A stretch of DNA of 64,000 bases from Polytrichum commune (GCA_950295325.1 OX485808.1:11534501-11598500), one strand, 5' to 3'. Numbered from the stretch's first letter, positions 22,876 to 34,669 are shown. Made by a program: numbers and translations. The notes: generated by a model from the letters alone, not told the origin.

Positions 22876-25800
22876 ATGGCGACGTCTAAAGTGAAATCAT
22901 CATCTAAAGTTCCTAAAGGGTGGACGACGACGAATCTCCTTCCAGAGGCGCTTGCAGTGGATTTGCACGTACTTGAAGATGAAAATATGATAAGGTTGTT
23001 GGGCAGGGACAAATTTGTTCAGTTGAGCATTCATGGTTCGCAAGGTTGGCAACATGGGGTAAGTGCGCCTTTCTAAAACATATTGATTTCATTGTTGTCC
23101 CCTCGTGTTTGCATTTTTGTGTTTCTTTGTGTGTTGAATTTGTTTGCATATCTGAGCTTTTTGGGTGTTGAATTTTTTTTCTTCTAATACTCACATCTTG
23201 TATTGTATGTATAATTTTTGGCTACAAACACTTGTATATACTTGCAGAAGACATTAATGTATCTGCAATTCCAACTACTCACTATATGTTTAGCATGCTT
23301 TTTAGTGTTGTTTAGTTTAGTTTAGTTTTTAGTTTAGTTTGTTTTTATGAGACTGTTAGTTAATTCACTTTGGTGGCTTGTGAGACTTTGCATATCAATT
23401 GCTCTCATGATGATGTTCTTTGACATTGTTTATGTTCTACAACGTTTTTTGGGTTTACTGTTGTGTTCTTTAGCATGCTATTTAGGTTGTTTTTGATTCA
23501 ACACAAAAGTTGGCGCCATGTGCCAGTCATTTCCACTTTCAGATTTTTTGTTTTAGTTGATGCCAATAACTTTGTATATGCATTGTTTAGATAACCATAT
23601 TTTCAAAGTTCTCTGTGTTTTGGAATATTTTTATGGCCTCGATACTATGCTAGTTTTTGTTATTTTAATAATATTTTAATGACATTTACTATTCTGTAAT
23701 CTCCATACATATGTGTAATTGGGTGAATAAACTGTTCAATGCAATTGTTTTCTGCAGATTGAATAAACTTTTTTTTTTTTTTTGTAGGTGTTTGTTGGCA
23801 ATGATGGAAGATCTAGGATTTTCCGTTGTACTATGAAACAAAATCGGAAGAATTGTGCTGCTATCTATTGTGAAGAAGAATATGAAAAACTCGTGCTAGA
23901 GACATATTGGCAGGCGAGGGCCAAAACCAAGATGGCAAATAACAGGTATCCATTTTTTTGTATTTTCTGTAAGGAGTTACATAAAGATAAGAACACACTT
24001 TCATACCATAGGATGTTCAACCTTTGCAAGGGCTATACGGGAGAGCAACCTTTGAAGATGTATCCTACTTGGGAGCCTAGCAATCATGGAGAGAAAGTGA
24101 GGATTTTTGCAAAATATGGAAAGGTGTCGTCACCAATTGCTTCACAATCTCCATCCCTTGCCGTATTTCCACCACCTCTAGAATTAGATGTACTTCAGGT
24201 TTGTAGTACAACATTGGCCAATGTCCCTGCAGAACAATGTCCTACATCCAAGAAACGCAAGCTGCAGAACAATGTCCTACCCACTCAGACTCCCCATCAT
24301 TTAGTGAGTGGTAGACCACGCAACCTAGTGATTGACATTCCCCACTCATCAACCTCCTGCAAGGTGCAAAATCTTGAAGTGAAGGCAATCCCAAAAATCC
24401 CCAAGTCACCTCCCTCTCCTAAGTGTCGACCGAAGGAGAAGAAGCCACCTCGCCGGGCCATTATCTCCTCGAGCACTGAAGATTTGAATTCGGCGAGTTT
24501 GCATAGCGAATTTGAATCAACTACAAAAGAGGCAACACCAGATTCCCAGAAGAGTGGTCATAGTGAGTTTCATGTTGTGAAGCATGACCATGTTCTTCGT
24601 GCCCAGCCTTCGCACGAGGATGTTCTTCATGCCCAACATTTGCTTGAACTTGTCCAACCTCGATTCCTCTCGCGTGAGGAGTGCAAACAACAAGCGTATG
24701 AGGAGGCCACGACACTTTTCAATGCGGACAATGAGATTGCAAGCCCTCCTGAACCTGTACCGATTAATGGTCTCTACATCCTCATCACGGAGACTGACGA
24801 GCAATGGGTGTCTAAGGATCTCTTAGACAACCCGGATGCATGCATGCAATACCTACACAAGCAATTGGAGGATGGCACAATCGGCCAACGTATTGGAAGT
24901 GCATTTGGACAGTGGTATTTATTTGGCAATGCAAAGGTATTATCATCATATGCTGTGTTCTTCTGTTCTACAAGGGTGTTACGTTTTCTTATACTTCTGT
25001 TCTACTAGGGGGTTATGTTATTTTGTTTTTCTGTTGAAGACATAGATAATGAATTGTTTGAGTTTCTATTGCAGAACACAAAAACTCCTGGAGAACATAG
25101 TGAATTTCTTGATAAAATAAAAACTCAGGTCAAGTGTTTTAAATGCAATTCGAATATGCAAGTGTATGAAGAATTGAAGAACCTCAAAGACTATCTTCAT
25201 TACCGCATTCAACAAAGGGAATACGATGCCAAGGTCGCGGCCGCGAAAGTCCGCTTCGAGAATTTTCGTAGAAATCATGTGGAAGCCAAGCTGTGGGAAT
25301 TTGATCGCGCGGAGAAAGAGAAGGAGGAGGAGTCCAAGTGGAATTGGTCCCCATTGTACCAGATATTTAAAAAATGGCCTCTTAAAAATTTTAGGGATGG
25401 CCCTTGGGATCACACAGATAAAGAGTGGTTCGAGATGTCTTCTATTCTTCTAGATAACACAAAGAATGAGCCTCTATCATTGGAGCGTGAATGCCCGCAT
25501 ATCTTGAGGGCCTTCTTGTACTTGGTTAGGACTCTAGAGGGGTATAGTCGTCCACTCTCTCACCCAACTAGAGGTCTAGATCTTCAGTACATATTGCAGC
25601 TTGCTCATGACACGCACCACTCCGTCGCTTTGACAAGAGTTGCGCAAAGTCTCCCATTAATAGGTTGGAGCACTTTTCCAGGCATCCAGAATGCTGCAGA
25701 TAGCTTTGACAATTTATACTCGGACGTTGTAGCTTTGCTTGGAAACGAATCATCAAGGCAAGTGGCAGTGGTTGAGAAGATACAGTCCTTCATAGGTAGG

Positions 25801-26357
25801 ATTGCGCAACGAGCCATTGCAGACATGGTCCGCATGCACCGTAAAGACGAGCTTGCTAACATGTGGTTCAATAGGGATATCACTCAGGAACGACATACGA
25901 AGTGTGAAGAAGTATGGACAGTTTACACATGTTCTACATCTGCTTCTTAATGTGTTCTTCATATGTTTTCATCTGATTTTTAATGTGTTGTACACATGTT
26001 ATTCATTGGTTATTTATGTGTTCTTCATCAGCTTTTTGTGTTCTTCACATGTTCTTCATATTTTTTAATGTGTTTTTCACGCTGGCCAACCTTAATGAAT
26101 GCTATGTGACGCAGGTTTTATGTTCTTCATTGATATTTCGCGAAGATGTGGATGTGGGAACAACCATGTTGGGCGACCTGTACAAGAAAAGCCATTGCGT
26201 GCAGTTGCGGGTGGAAGAGATGATACATGGCCTACAACATGTAAGGTCCATACAATTGCGTTTGTTCAATTGTGGACTGGGAGTGGAAGAGGCAACTGAT
26301 GATATTGCACAAGACGTACACTGCACGAGGGTGTTGTTAGGAGATGATGTTAAATGA
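22876..26357 (+). CDS. Four-exon gene of unknown function with a C2HC zinc-finger-like motif
   Basis: Four exons join in phase 0: 22876-23058, 23788-24936, 25075-25911 and 26115-26357, giving about 803 residues. Splice sites are GTAAGT, GTATTA and GTATGG donors with TAG, CAG and CAG acceptors; the first acceptor follows a long T tract. A finger-like motif has Cys119, Cys122, His135 and Cys141 (FFCIFCKELHKDKNTLSYHR). The middle is rich in Pro, Lys and Ser (KIPKSPPSPKCRPKEKKPPR), like a disordered, possibly nuclear segment. Exon 3 begins with a highly charged helical stretch (about 490-530) and continues into a hydrophobic C-terminal region. I do not recognise the family. The last two exon joins are less sure: without the last splice the frame ends at 25950. 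The gene lies exactly between the duplicated blocks, so it could be a gene carried by an inserted segment. Intact frames over 2.4 kb argue that it is or was recently functional. Confidence 0.65.
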
Positions 26358-26360
26358 ATA

Positions 26361-26608
26361 TCTATTTTGAGCAAATATGATGTAATTAGCATAATTAAAG
26401 AGGCTGCAAGGGTTTCATTGCGAGAACGAAGATTGTGCTTGATCGTAAGCACATTCAATTGGAGCTTGCTGGTGGTTTCTAATTGTGAGGTAATGCAGTG
26501 CACTTTCTCGCATATCTTGTAACTTAGTTGCGGAGATGTGGGTTTGACGGAAGAGTTACAATGACTTTTTCTTTAGCTTATGCTCACTGCTTTGGAAATG
26601 ATTTGGTC
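26361..26608 (+). repeat. Third partial copy of the duplicated unit
   Basis: From TCTATTTTGAGCAAATATG the sequence matches about 20357-20605 of copy A (and about 28868-29117 of copy B), ending at GCTTTGGAAATG. It then joins directly to the start of copy B at GTCAGGATCAGTGG. It is more diverged than A and B are from each other, which suggests an older duplication event. Confidence 0.75.
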
Positions 26609-26940
26609 AGGATCAGTGGTCCATACCGCCAAAGTATTTGATGTCAATTCTGGATAATTGCTGTACAGTCTCAAGGGACATCAAGATCATGTAAGTTCGG
26701 TGGCTTGCTTGGAACCCTCCTTATGATTGGTTGGCAACCGGATCTATAGATGGAAATATCATTGCCAGACTCTCAGGAAATTCATCAGGTCCAGTCTTGT
26801 CTGTGGCTTGGAATCCTGATGTAGACCCTGGCGGTGGGATATGAATGAAACTCTGTGAAGGTGTGGGATGCAAACTCGAAAAGGATAGTCTTTGAATTGA
26901 AGTGTGCATTCCGTCATAGTACTGAGAGGTCTTTTCCAAA
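26609..26940 (+). pseudogene. WD40 pseudogene fragment (copy B)
   Basis: This carries only the WD40 part of the 17488-18605 pseudogene; the U-box part is absent. It has its own small deletion (the stretch coding GGTLGCHL in copy A is missing) and a duplicated GCTT. Translated pieces include LSVAWNPDV and DSVKVWDANSKRIVFELKCA in different frames. Confidence 0.65.
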
Positions 26941-28924
26941 ATGATATTGTTCTATCCAGTCATGTACTCTAACGAGCACATTATATATTCTACCTCCTTT
27001 CTACACGGAAGTGTGTTGTATGAGAGATCATTTTGAGTCTGGAAATAGATTACTGGAATTCTTATTTTTTTCATTCATGGTTGAGTTTTGTTTCTTGATT
27101 TCTCCACTGAATTGGGACCGAATTATTGTCATATGTGAAATGTAGAAATTGAAGTTTCATCCTCTTGAAATTGCCATTTATTGACTCAATCCTCCTCTGG
27201 AATTTTGTATTTAGAAATGACTCTCAGACTCGAGAGTAGTGAGGCTCACACTCAGCGTACGTTACTACACTAAATATGATATTTAGTGTCACCAATTCTA
27301 ATTGTCTTGATCAATACTAATTGTAAACCATGGTGTAGTGTCACCAACACTATTTGTCTTGCTTGTAAATATTTTGGGGGGTTACAGTTTTACAGTGTTG
27401 CAATTACTGTCACTTACCAAGTGATTTTTCATCCAAATTTCAATCATCTATGACAATGTCTCATCACCAATTGCTGACAAGAGAAGGTAGAGGTTTTGGC
27501 CAATGGATGAACTAATCCATCATCCACGACAATATTTGTTCACTTGTTCATAAGAAGTGTCATTAACACTAGGTAGTATCCTCATCCATGCAAAGAAAAT
27601 TTAGCAAAAGAAGATTAAAGAATGAGAGAGATCTATGTCATCACAACATGAGGTATTTCATGATCACGTGGCTCAAATGCAAACTTGTGATTGTATTAAT
27701 GCAATTTGGAGAAGTCCACTTGAAGAAGGTTGCTCTCTTATATGTGTGCATACAACCACATTCCATTTCTCAAGCATCTAAGTAGTGTTATGACAAACCC
27801 GTGTACTTCCTAGCAACCCCCTTTTCTTCTTAAATATCCAAGTGCGGTGGTGACTAACCTACACGAGAAGCATTATCCCTATTTGCTCCGTGCAACTATC
27901 AACATGTTGTTTGAGCAATAGATGCAATTAGTGCTTCCCCCCACATGGTTTACATGGTTACGAAACAATGACCAATAGGAGATTGGTTTATTTTCCCTCC
28001 ACTTCTAGAGACCCCATGCAAAAAAGAAAGTGATCTCGTGATGGGAACCCCTATTACACTTGTGTAAAGGAGAAGTCCTCTTGAGAAATATTGTTCTCTT
28101 GTACATGTGCACACAACTATCTTTCATTTCTTAGGTATCTACTATAAGCGTGGTGGTGACTAAGCTACATGGGAGTCATTTTTCCTACTTGCTCCATGTG
28201 ACTATGCAAATGTTGGTTCAAATTCACTTGCAACTAGCACTTCGTCCCGGGAGTTCACATGGTTAAACCAAACAACAATCAATAGGAGACCATTTTATTT
28301 CCTCGGCCTCTAGTGCCCCCATTCAAAATAGACCCAATCTCACAATGAGTCCCCCCTATGACACTACTATAGTGATGCACATGACTTGTCATGGTGAAGA
28401 CTCGTTACTCTCTTATAGCATGCCCACACTAGGACCAATCGCTCCTCCTTGATAGCAAGATGAGTCCCTCTTGATAGGGAAAGTTCATCTCTTTCTGCAA
28501 TTCAATGCCATCAATAAGGGTTGTTCGTCGTACTCATAGTAACCTCATTGGATGTAATGTACTGCAGTTTGGCCTCTTCACTTCATTGCATACATGACAA
28601 AACTCCTATCAAGATGAGAACTCTCATGCTGTCATGAGCAATTGTTGTTCTAATCAAAACAAGCTATTAGTTATATGTTTGCACAACATCCACCTTTCAT
28701 TTCTCATGCATCTAAATGTTGTGGTGTCTAACTTAATCCTTGTGGAAGTCATTTTCCATACTTGGTCTGGGAACAACTATATATTCACATGTCGTGTCAA
28801 GTCCACGTACAAGTGGCGCTTCATCCCATGGTTCACATGGTCACATGAAACGACAGCCAATGGAAGATTGTTCTATTTTAAGCAAATATGACGTAATTAG
28901 CACAATTGAGCAGCATGGCTACAA

Positions 28925-30020
28925 GGGTTTCATTGCGAGAACTGATACTGTGCTTGATAGGAAGCACGTTGAGTTGGAGCTTGCTGGTGGTTTCTAAATG
29001 TGAGGTAATGCAGTGCACTTTATCGCATTTCTTGTAACTTAGTTGCAGAGATGTGGGTTTGACGGAAGAGTTACAATGACTTTTTCTTCAGCTGATCCTC
29101 ACTGCTTTGGAAATGGTTTGGAAATGGGAACTGTTGCATCCAGAAGAGCAGTAGGTGCAGAACTTGCTCCAAACCTTGAGACTAATTAGCATTGTTCTAG
29201 GTTTCTTTGTGAGATCGGAGATAAGAATTGAAAGAGGCAAATGTAGTGGACCTTGGCAAGAAGTGCACTTTCTGGCATTTCTTTTAACTAAGTTGCGGAG
29301 ATGTTCATTTGACGGTAGAATTACGATGATTTTTTCTCCAACTTATCCTCACTTCTTTGGAACGGTAAGTGTGGCATCCAGAGATCAGGAGCTGCGGACC
29401 TACCTCCAAACCTTGAGAATTATTAGCATTGTACTTGGTTCTTTGTGAGAACGGAGATTATGCTTGAAAGAAGCAAATCCAGTGGATCTTGCTGAGCATT
29501 GCCGCTTTCTGGCATTTCCCATAAGTAAGTTACAGAGATGTTGATTTGACGGCAGAATAACGATGATGCTATCCTTACTACTTTGGAAATGGTAACTGTT
29601 GCATCCAACGAGCAGTAGGTGTGGAACTTGTTGTAAACCTTGAGACTTATTAGCATTGTACTAGGTTTATTTGTGAGAGCGGAGATTATGCTCGACAGAC
29701 ACTTAATTTCAGTGGATGCTGGTGGCATTTCTTTTAACCTAGGTGCAGAGGTGTTGATCCGACGGCATATACTTTTCTCCAATCTTTTTTCACTGATTTG
29801 GAAATGATTGCTGTTGCGATTAGAGGAACAATATGTGGTGAACTTGCTACAGACCTTGAGCCTAGGGTTGCGTTGCGCTAGGGTTTCTCTATGAGGATGG
29901 GCATTATGCTCGAAAGTAGCAAATTCAGTGGAGCTTGCTAAGCCATTGCACTTTCTGGCATCTCTTGTAAGTAAGTTGCAGAGGTTTTGATTTTGACGAC
30001 AGATAGACGATGATGATTTT
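28925..30020. repeat. Diverged tandem array, unit about 235 bp (copy B)
   Basis: Counterpart of the array at 20410-21510 with the same unit order and only scattered substitutions, so the array existed before the segmental duplication. Confidence 0.7.
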
Positions 30021-30100
30021 GTCTCCAAATTTGACCTAAGTCAGGTTGTACATCGATGGGCGGGCATGTGAAGAGGAAGACAGCTCCATGGGGAAATTGA

Positions 30101-30653
30101 TCAATTGATCAAAACAGAAACGTCCACCAAGGTAACGTGTTTGTATCTGTGTTGTTCCACTATGTGAAATACACTCAATATCCGCCTGAAATCCTCAAGA
30201 ACAAACTCAGGCAAGAGCATTTCATGTTGCACAAGTGCTTTCTCCCCTAAAAGCTCAGGTGATGGTATGGCAGGGAGATGCTCCGGATCACATGCTGCAG
30301 TAAGATACTCTTTATCTGGAGCACCAATTGCCATCGCAGGGTCAGTAGGATGTGTGAAGGACTTCAATTTTGGTTTTTGTTTGCATGTGAGTTTTCATTA
30401 CTTGTTGGTCTTTTATGGAATTGGATTGCATCAGGTTTGTAGTTTCTACCTCGAGCACACATTCTTGAATTACATCAGTGTTATCCTCTATCTCAACATG
30501 ACTTTTGATCGGGAGTTGGTTGTTCTGCATACGAGACATTCCATGATCAATGAGTTTTTGGTGCATGCTTGGAGGTAGCATTGAGTGTGAATTGTGTTTG
30601 GCTCTTAATGAACACAACCTCTTAGTGTGCACCAAAATTGGAAAGAGACTCAT
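30101..30653 (-). other. Pair of overlapping minus-strand ORFs of unknown function (copy B)
   Basis: Copies of the ORFs at 21589-22141. The 88-codon ORF is unchanged in protein sequence; the 103-codon ORF differs by two residues (VELEDNSD becomes VEIEDNTD). No domain recognised. Confidence 0.25.
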
Positions 30654-30986
30654 TATTTGTTGTTACATATTCAACATTTGTATGCAAAATAACTCATGGA
30701 AAATCATAAGGTACCAACTTCCGATGAGAAGTCCTCTTGAATTAAAGGATAACTCTAGTATGAGAGTTGTGCAGTGTAAGTTTTCCAAGAATGGAGTGTT
30801 TCTCAGTGCAAAGATTTTTTCCACATTTCAACTCCAGATTCATGTGTGGTTTACTGTTTATGAGGTGACTGTCTTCCTTACATCTCTTACAGGTAGAGTT
30901 TGCATTGGTCAATGAAGAGAAGGAGGCGCATCGGAAGCACCAGAGTTTAGTGTAACCTAGCCATTGGCTTTTTGAGTATCACCACC

Positions 30987-33443
30987 ATGCCGAAACTACC
31001 AGAGTTTATTTTTGACAGTCACAAGCGGTATAAGGCAGATACAAATCAGTTAACAGCATGGCTGGTTGAAACAGCTGAAGGACTTGGCTATCGCTCGGAG
31101 TCATTGCACTCCACTGAATGTAAAGTAACAGCTCCCACGAGGCTCAAAGGGAAAGCAAGGAAGCAGAATACACAGGAAACTTCTTCAATCGTGGAGTACA
31201 AAACAGTTTTTGTCAAAGAGTTCACCAAACTTGCACGCTTCATTGCAGGTAGCTCTTATCCCATCAAGGTTCCAAGACTTGTGTTGAAGCTTGCCCACAG
31301 TGCCATTTCCGCCCGAAAGGGTTGTGCTGAGTGGTTTAGACATACTGCAACACAGGAAGATGTCAGTGACAAAACGCATTGGCACTTCATAACAGTGTTG
31401 GAGGAAGTCGTCCGGATTTTGGACCCACTTTGTGACCAAGATGACACCGAGCCTGCAGCTATGGAAACCAGACCCGGTGAAGTAGCCCTTGCTAACTCGT
31501 TTTCCCTTCTCAATGTTGAAGAAACAAAGGATGACGATTTTTGCCAGACATTACCACCTGTGGTCACGCAAGCCTCAACAGGCACCCCACTTTCTCAACA
31601 ATTGGTGGTGTACACTTTGGCAGAAGACGATAGGGATGATTGGTTTGTAGTTTTCTGTTTTTTCAAAGACTTGAGTGAGATTCGAAATTTCCTGCGTGAG
31701 ACATGGTCTGATTACAGACATGGGAAAACTGATCTCATTACAGCATCCGTCACAACAAACATGGCTTTCAATATCATTCGCAGCGCACAGGAAGACTTGG
31801 TATCCCTTCACCCAAATATGGACAGTTATGAAGGTATTGCCGATGTTCTCTGCTCTGGGACCTACATCCACCTTGGCGAAGGTCCTCCACCATTTGAACT
31901 GGGTGGAAATCTGAATCTGAACCTGCTTGATTTTGAAGAATTTGTGTACTTGCAAATTTTCTGGGTGCTCCTGAAATTCTGTGATGTAATTCAGCCTGAT
32001 ATCCTGCCAGTATACCTGCCTGGCCATTTTGGCATTTATGATCCACGCCGATCCAGAGACTTGCTGTCCATTCAAGAGAAAAGATTGGAGGATCGAATTA
32101 TCCTGTTTGAGACCTTACCCGATTTTGTCTCACTTGCACGGCTTAGAAAAAATGGCCAGCAAATTATACTCCACGACGAGCTGGCCAAGGAGCTGCAAAA
32201 ACTGGTGTATAAGAAGGAAATCTCCCTGCTTCTTGTGTTTGCCATTCAAGTGTATTTGGACATACACCATGTCTTGCGAGAGCAAGTCGGCCAAGGGCTT
32301 CAAGACCTGCGTCGTGCTGGAGTTTGGGTAACCAGAAGCTTGCGAGAGTACTCCCAAAACTCTCCTAAAGAAAAATTCGAAAACTGGGGTGCCTCTAATG
32401 AGGCATGTGTGGAGAGTCTGAAGGGCTTCGTCAAGGACTGGATTCTGTCAGACTTTCTTGGGGCTGTCAGGAAACCTGTGCATCTTCGTATGTTGCCTGG
32501 TGTTGAGTTTGAATCTTACTACCTCCTCACCCGCCATCCCTTCTTATGTGGCATGTTGCAATTCCGCATGCAGCTCATGTTTCAGGAACTAGGGTTGGTG
32601 CTGGCAACTGCCTGGGGCACAATTCTTTTCGTGAGCCATTTGTACGAGGCAGGCAAAAACGAGGGGTTACTAAGGCTTGAGTCATGGAAGGATATGGAGT
32701 GGGTCATGAAAGTACATGATAAAGAGCGAATGTTTCGAGGACGAGTGCCGCAGAACGTGAGTGAGTCATTCAAGAGCCTGTCTCTGATGGCTGGAGTGTC
32801 AACTTCTTATTTTGCTTCTACCACCCGTCCTACAAAGAAATCCTATTCAAGACCAAAGGCGTCACCAAAGGGCCCTTTTTTCTTGAAGGAAAATTCTCCT
32901 ATATCTGCCATGTTCCGAGACCACATTGTCCATGGAGCCCTGGCGTTGACAGCAGAGACAATGGAAGATCTCTTGGCGGATACCGGGGTGGATCCCTCGT
33001 CATTGCAACTTTCCGAGCCCCAAACAAAGCTGCAACAACAATGGGCTCATAACCATAAATTGACGCCATTGCAGTTCCTCGCGATACTCAGGGCAGCCCT
33101 GGTTGCTGAGCAGCACATGATACGCTTCGATTACGTCAGTCTGCATATGCGGTGTATTCAGCTTCTTCGTGAGATTAGGGTGATGCTCCACGACAAGTTT
33201 GTGCAATACCATGGTGAACGTTTCATGGAGAATGAGACACAGCTCTCATGGTTGGTGGGTTGGATCTTGTTAACTGCTGCCGAGTCTGAGAAAGCAACAA
33301 AGATGATGAGGCTCCGAGATAGATCTTCGTCCAATGTGATGTTGGTGCGTGCAAGCCAGGTGCTTGACAGTTTCATCGAGCGAGAAGGGAATGCAGAATG
33401 TACCAAATTGGAGAAAGTCTTGCAACAATCGAACAGGTTTTGA
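30987..33443 (+). CDS. DUF6604-domain protein, intronless, probable fungal acquisition
   Basis: An 818-codon uninterrupted frame. I place the start at the ATG at 30987; the in-frame TTG at 30972 is not a plausible plant start. Residues 3-150 read PEFIFDSHKRYKADT, TAWLVETAEGLGYR, RLKGKARKQ, KVPRLVLKLAHSAISARK and HWHFITVLEEVVRIL. Residues about 222-270 read VFCFFKDLSEIRNFLRETWS and LITASVTTNMAF. These blocks in this order are the hallmark of DUF6604, a domain known mainly from large cytosolic proteins of filamentous fungi; its molecular function is unknown. The rest (about 280-818) is mostly helical in look, without membrane segments or a signal peptide, and I recognise no second domain. The lack of introns contrasts with the plant genes around it. 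The leader and first codons are repeated in copy A, so the gene was in this genome before the duplication and is not simple contamination. Confidence 0.85.
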   Translation: MPKLPEFIFDSHKRYKADTNQLTAWLVETAEGLGYRSESLHSTECKVTAPTRLKGKARKQNTQETSSIVEYKTVFVKEFTKLARFIAGSSYPIKVPRLVLKLAHSAISARKGCAEWFRHTATQEDVSDKTHWHFITVLEEVVRILDPLCDQDDTEPAAMETRPGEVALANSFSLLNVEETKDDDFCQTLPPVVTQASTGTPLSQQLVVYTLAEDDRDDWFVVFCFFKDLSEIRNFLRETWSDYRHGKTDLITASVTTNMAFNIIRSAQEDLVSLHPNMDSYEGIADVLCSGTYIHLGEGPPPFELGGNLNLNLLDFEEFVYLQIFWVLLKFCDVIQPDILPVYLPGHFGIYDPRRSRDLLSIQEKRLEDRIILFETLPDFVSLARLRKNGQQIILHDELAKELQKLVYKKEISLLLVFAIQVYLDIHHVLREQVGQGLQDLRRAGVWVTRSLREYSQNSPKEKFENWGASNEACVESLKGFVKDWILSDFLGAVRKPVHLRMLPGVEFESYYLLTRHPFLCGMLQFRMQLMFQELGLVLATAWGTILFVSHLYEAGKNEGLLRLESWKDMEWVMKVHDKERMFRGRVPQNVSESFKSLSLMAGVSTSYFASTTRPTKKSYSRPKASPKGPFFLKENSPISAMFRDHIVHGALALTAETMEDLLADTGVDPSSLQLSEPQTKLQQQWAHNHKLTPLQFLAILRAALVAEQHMIRFDYVSLHMRCIQLLREIRVMLHDKFVQYHGERFMENETQLSWLVGWILLTAAESEKATKMMRLRDRSSSNVMLVRASQVLDSFIEREGNAECTKLEKVLQQSNRF

Positions 33444-34669
33444 TGGAGGTCACTTCGTAAGTAAATTCTTGAAAAGTAAATCCGACAGAAGGGGGAGGCG
33501 TCAGAGATCAAACAATTGAGCTGCATTTGGGTAAGAATCTGGTTACAAAATCTGGTATTTGATATTTTGGTGCACTTGATATTTTGTCACATTTTAGCAT
33601 CTTCGATGGTGTAATGGACGCCATTAGTGAATGCACTTTGATGAGGTGGACATTAACATGAATAATGAGATATATGGAAAATGAGACAGGTTGCATGGTT
33701 GGTTGGTTGGTTGGTTGATTGGTTGATTGGTTGGGTCAATCTTTTTATCGACCACCAAATCCAAGAGAGCAACAAAGGTAAAGTTCTGAGATGGAGCTTT
33801 GTCCAATGTGATGTTGTGTACACGCGAAGTAGTTGACAGTTTCATCAAGCAAAAAGGGCATGCAACCACCACATTTGAGAATTCATTGCCATACAAATCA
33901 ATGTAATTGTGATTGATTTTTGAGTTCAAACTTGAAACATTTGGGCTGAAATTGAGAGCATGGCATCAAATGGTGCAAAATCTGGTATTTAGAGCTTGAT
34001 GCTCCTGGAAACTGGGTGCACTTGGTGTTTTGTAAGATTTTGAGGAGTGGAATGTGGCCCTACTGTGGGGACTTCCAACGTCACATGTCTGATGTGATCC
34101 GCCTGGGAATTGACTCATCCAGTAAGCAAGTGTGAACCACAAAGATTGTCATATCAAGTTTGGAAACTGGAATAAAGATGCAAAAAGTTACGAGTCTAAA
34201 GTGATCACACACACCCTACAGTGATCTCACACACACAGCTGAACCTTGAATGGGGCCTATATTTTGGGCACAAAGTCCAATTTTATTGAAACAAAGATAT
34301 CCAATCATGGAGAGTGACCATGCACTAGTCTGAATGGGGTTTTTCTTGACAAAAGGTTCTGACATGAAACCCCCCTTTGTCAAATTTATGACAACAATTT
34401 AACTGTCAAGCATCCTTGAGAATGCTTGAATGAGGGTTTGGCGCCTGTCTGCCTAGAGACCATCCGTAGATGGAAACCAAGATAGCTCGTTGGTGATTAA
34501 TGCACAAGTGATTACTTCTGGTATATCTATAATAGGAAGTTGTAGGGTCTTCAGTTTTTTAACATATGCAAAGGTGAATACCACTCAAACTCATTGAACA
34601 GGATCTCAATATAAGTGACATACCCATCTGGACGGAAGTTGACAGGAAGTCTGAGGGCCTGTAAAATTT
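33444..34669. other. 3' flank of the DUF6604 gene; GGTT repeat; no gene seen
   Basis: Holds a short GGTT/GATT tandem run at about 33697-33735. The region 33735-33870 weakly echoes the 3' end of the DUF6604 gene (AGAGAGCAACAAAG, GTCCAATGTGATGTTG, TTGACAGTTTCATC), a partial duplication of coding positions near 33285-33385. Confidence 0.55.
33755..33865 (+). pseudogene. Short duplicated fragment of the DUF6604 3' coding end
   Basis: The words GAGAGCAACAAAG, CTGAGATGGAGCTTTGTCCA, ATGTGATGTTG and GTTGACAGTTTCATC follow the same order as in the gene's last 170 bases (GAAAGCAACAAAG, GATCTTCGTCCAATGTG, CTTGACAGTTTCATCGAGC). It is clearly diverged and out of frame, so it is a local duplication older than the 18-31 kb one. 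Confidence 0.6.

Larger units (their letters stand above)
26609..31014 (+). repeat. Segmental duplication, copy B
   Basis: A 4.4-kb direct copy of 18251-22503. It starts within the WD40 pseudogene and runs without a break into the intact DUF6604 gene. It retains 215 bp (28309-28525) missing from copy A. No flanking target-site duplication was found, so unequal exchange or repair-linked duplication is more likely than transposition. Confidence 0.9.

Noticed and set aside
24517-24804. Overlapping minus-strand ORFs within the four-exon gene
   Set aside because: They are shadows of exon 2, which has the longer frame and proper splice sites.
22504-26360. The gap between duplicated blocks as a single transposon with terminal repeats
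   Set aside because: The edges share only a short TATTTT-like microhomology; no inverted or long terminal repeats were found.
30972-30986. Upstream extension of the DUF6604 frame to a TTG codon
   Set aside because: TTG starts are not normal in plant nuclear genes, and the ATG at 30987 gives the family-typical N-terminus and is also conserved in copy A.
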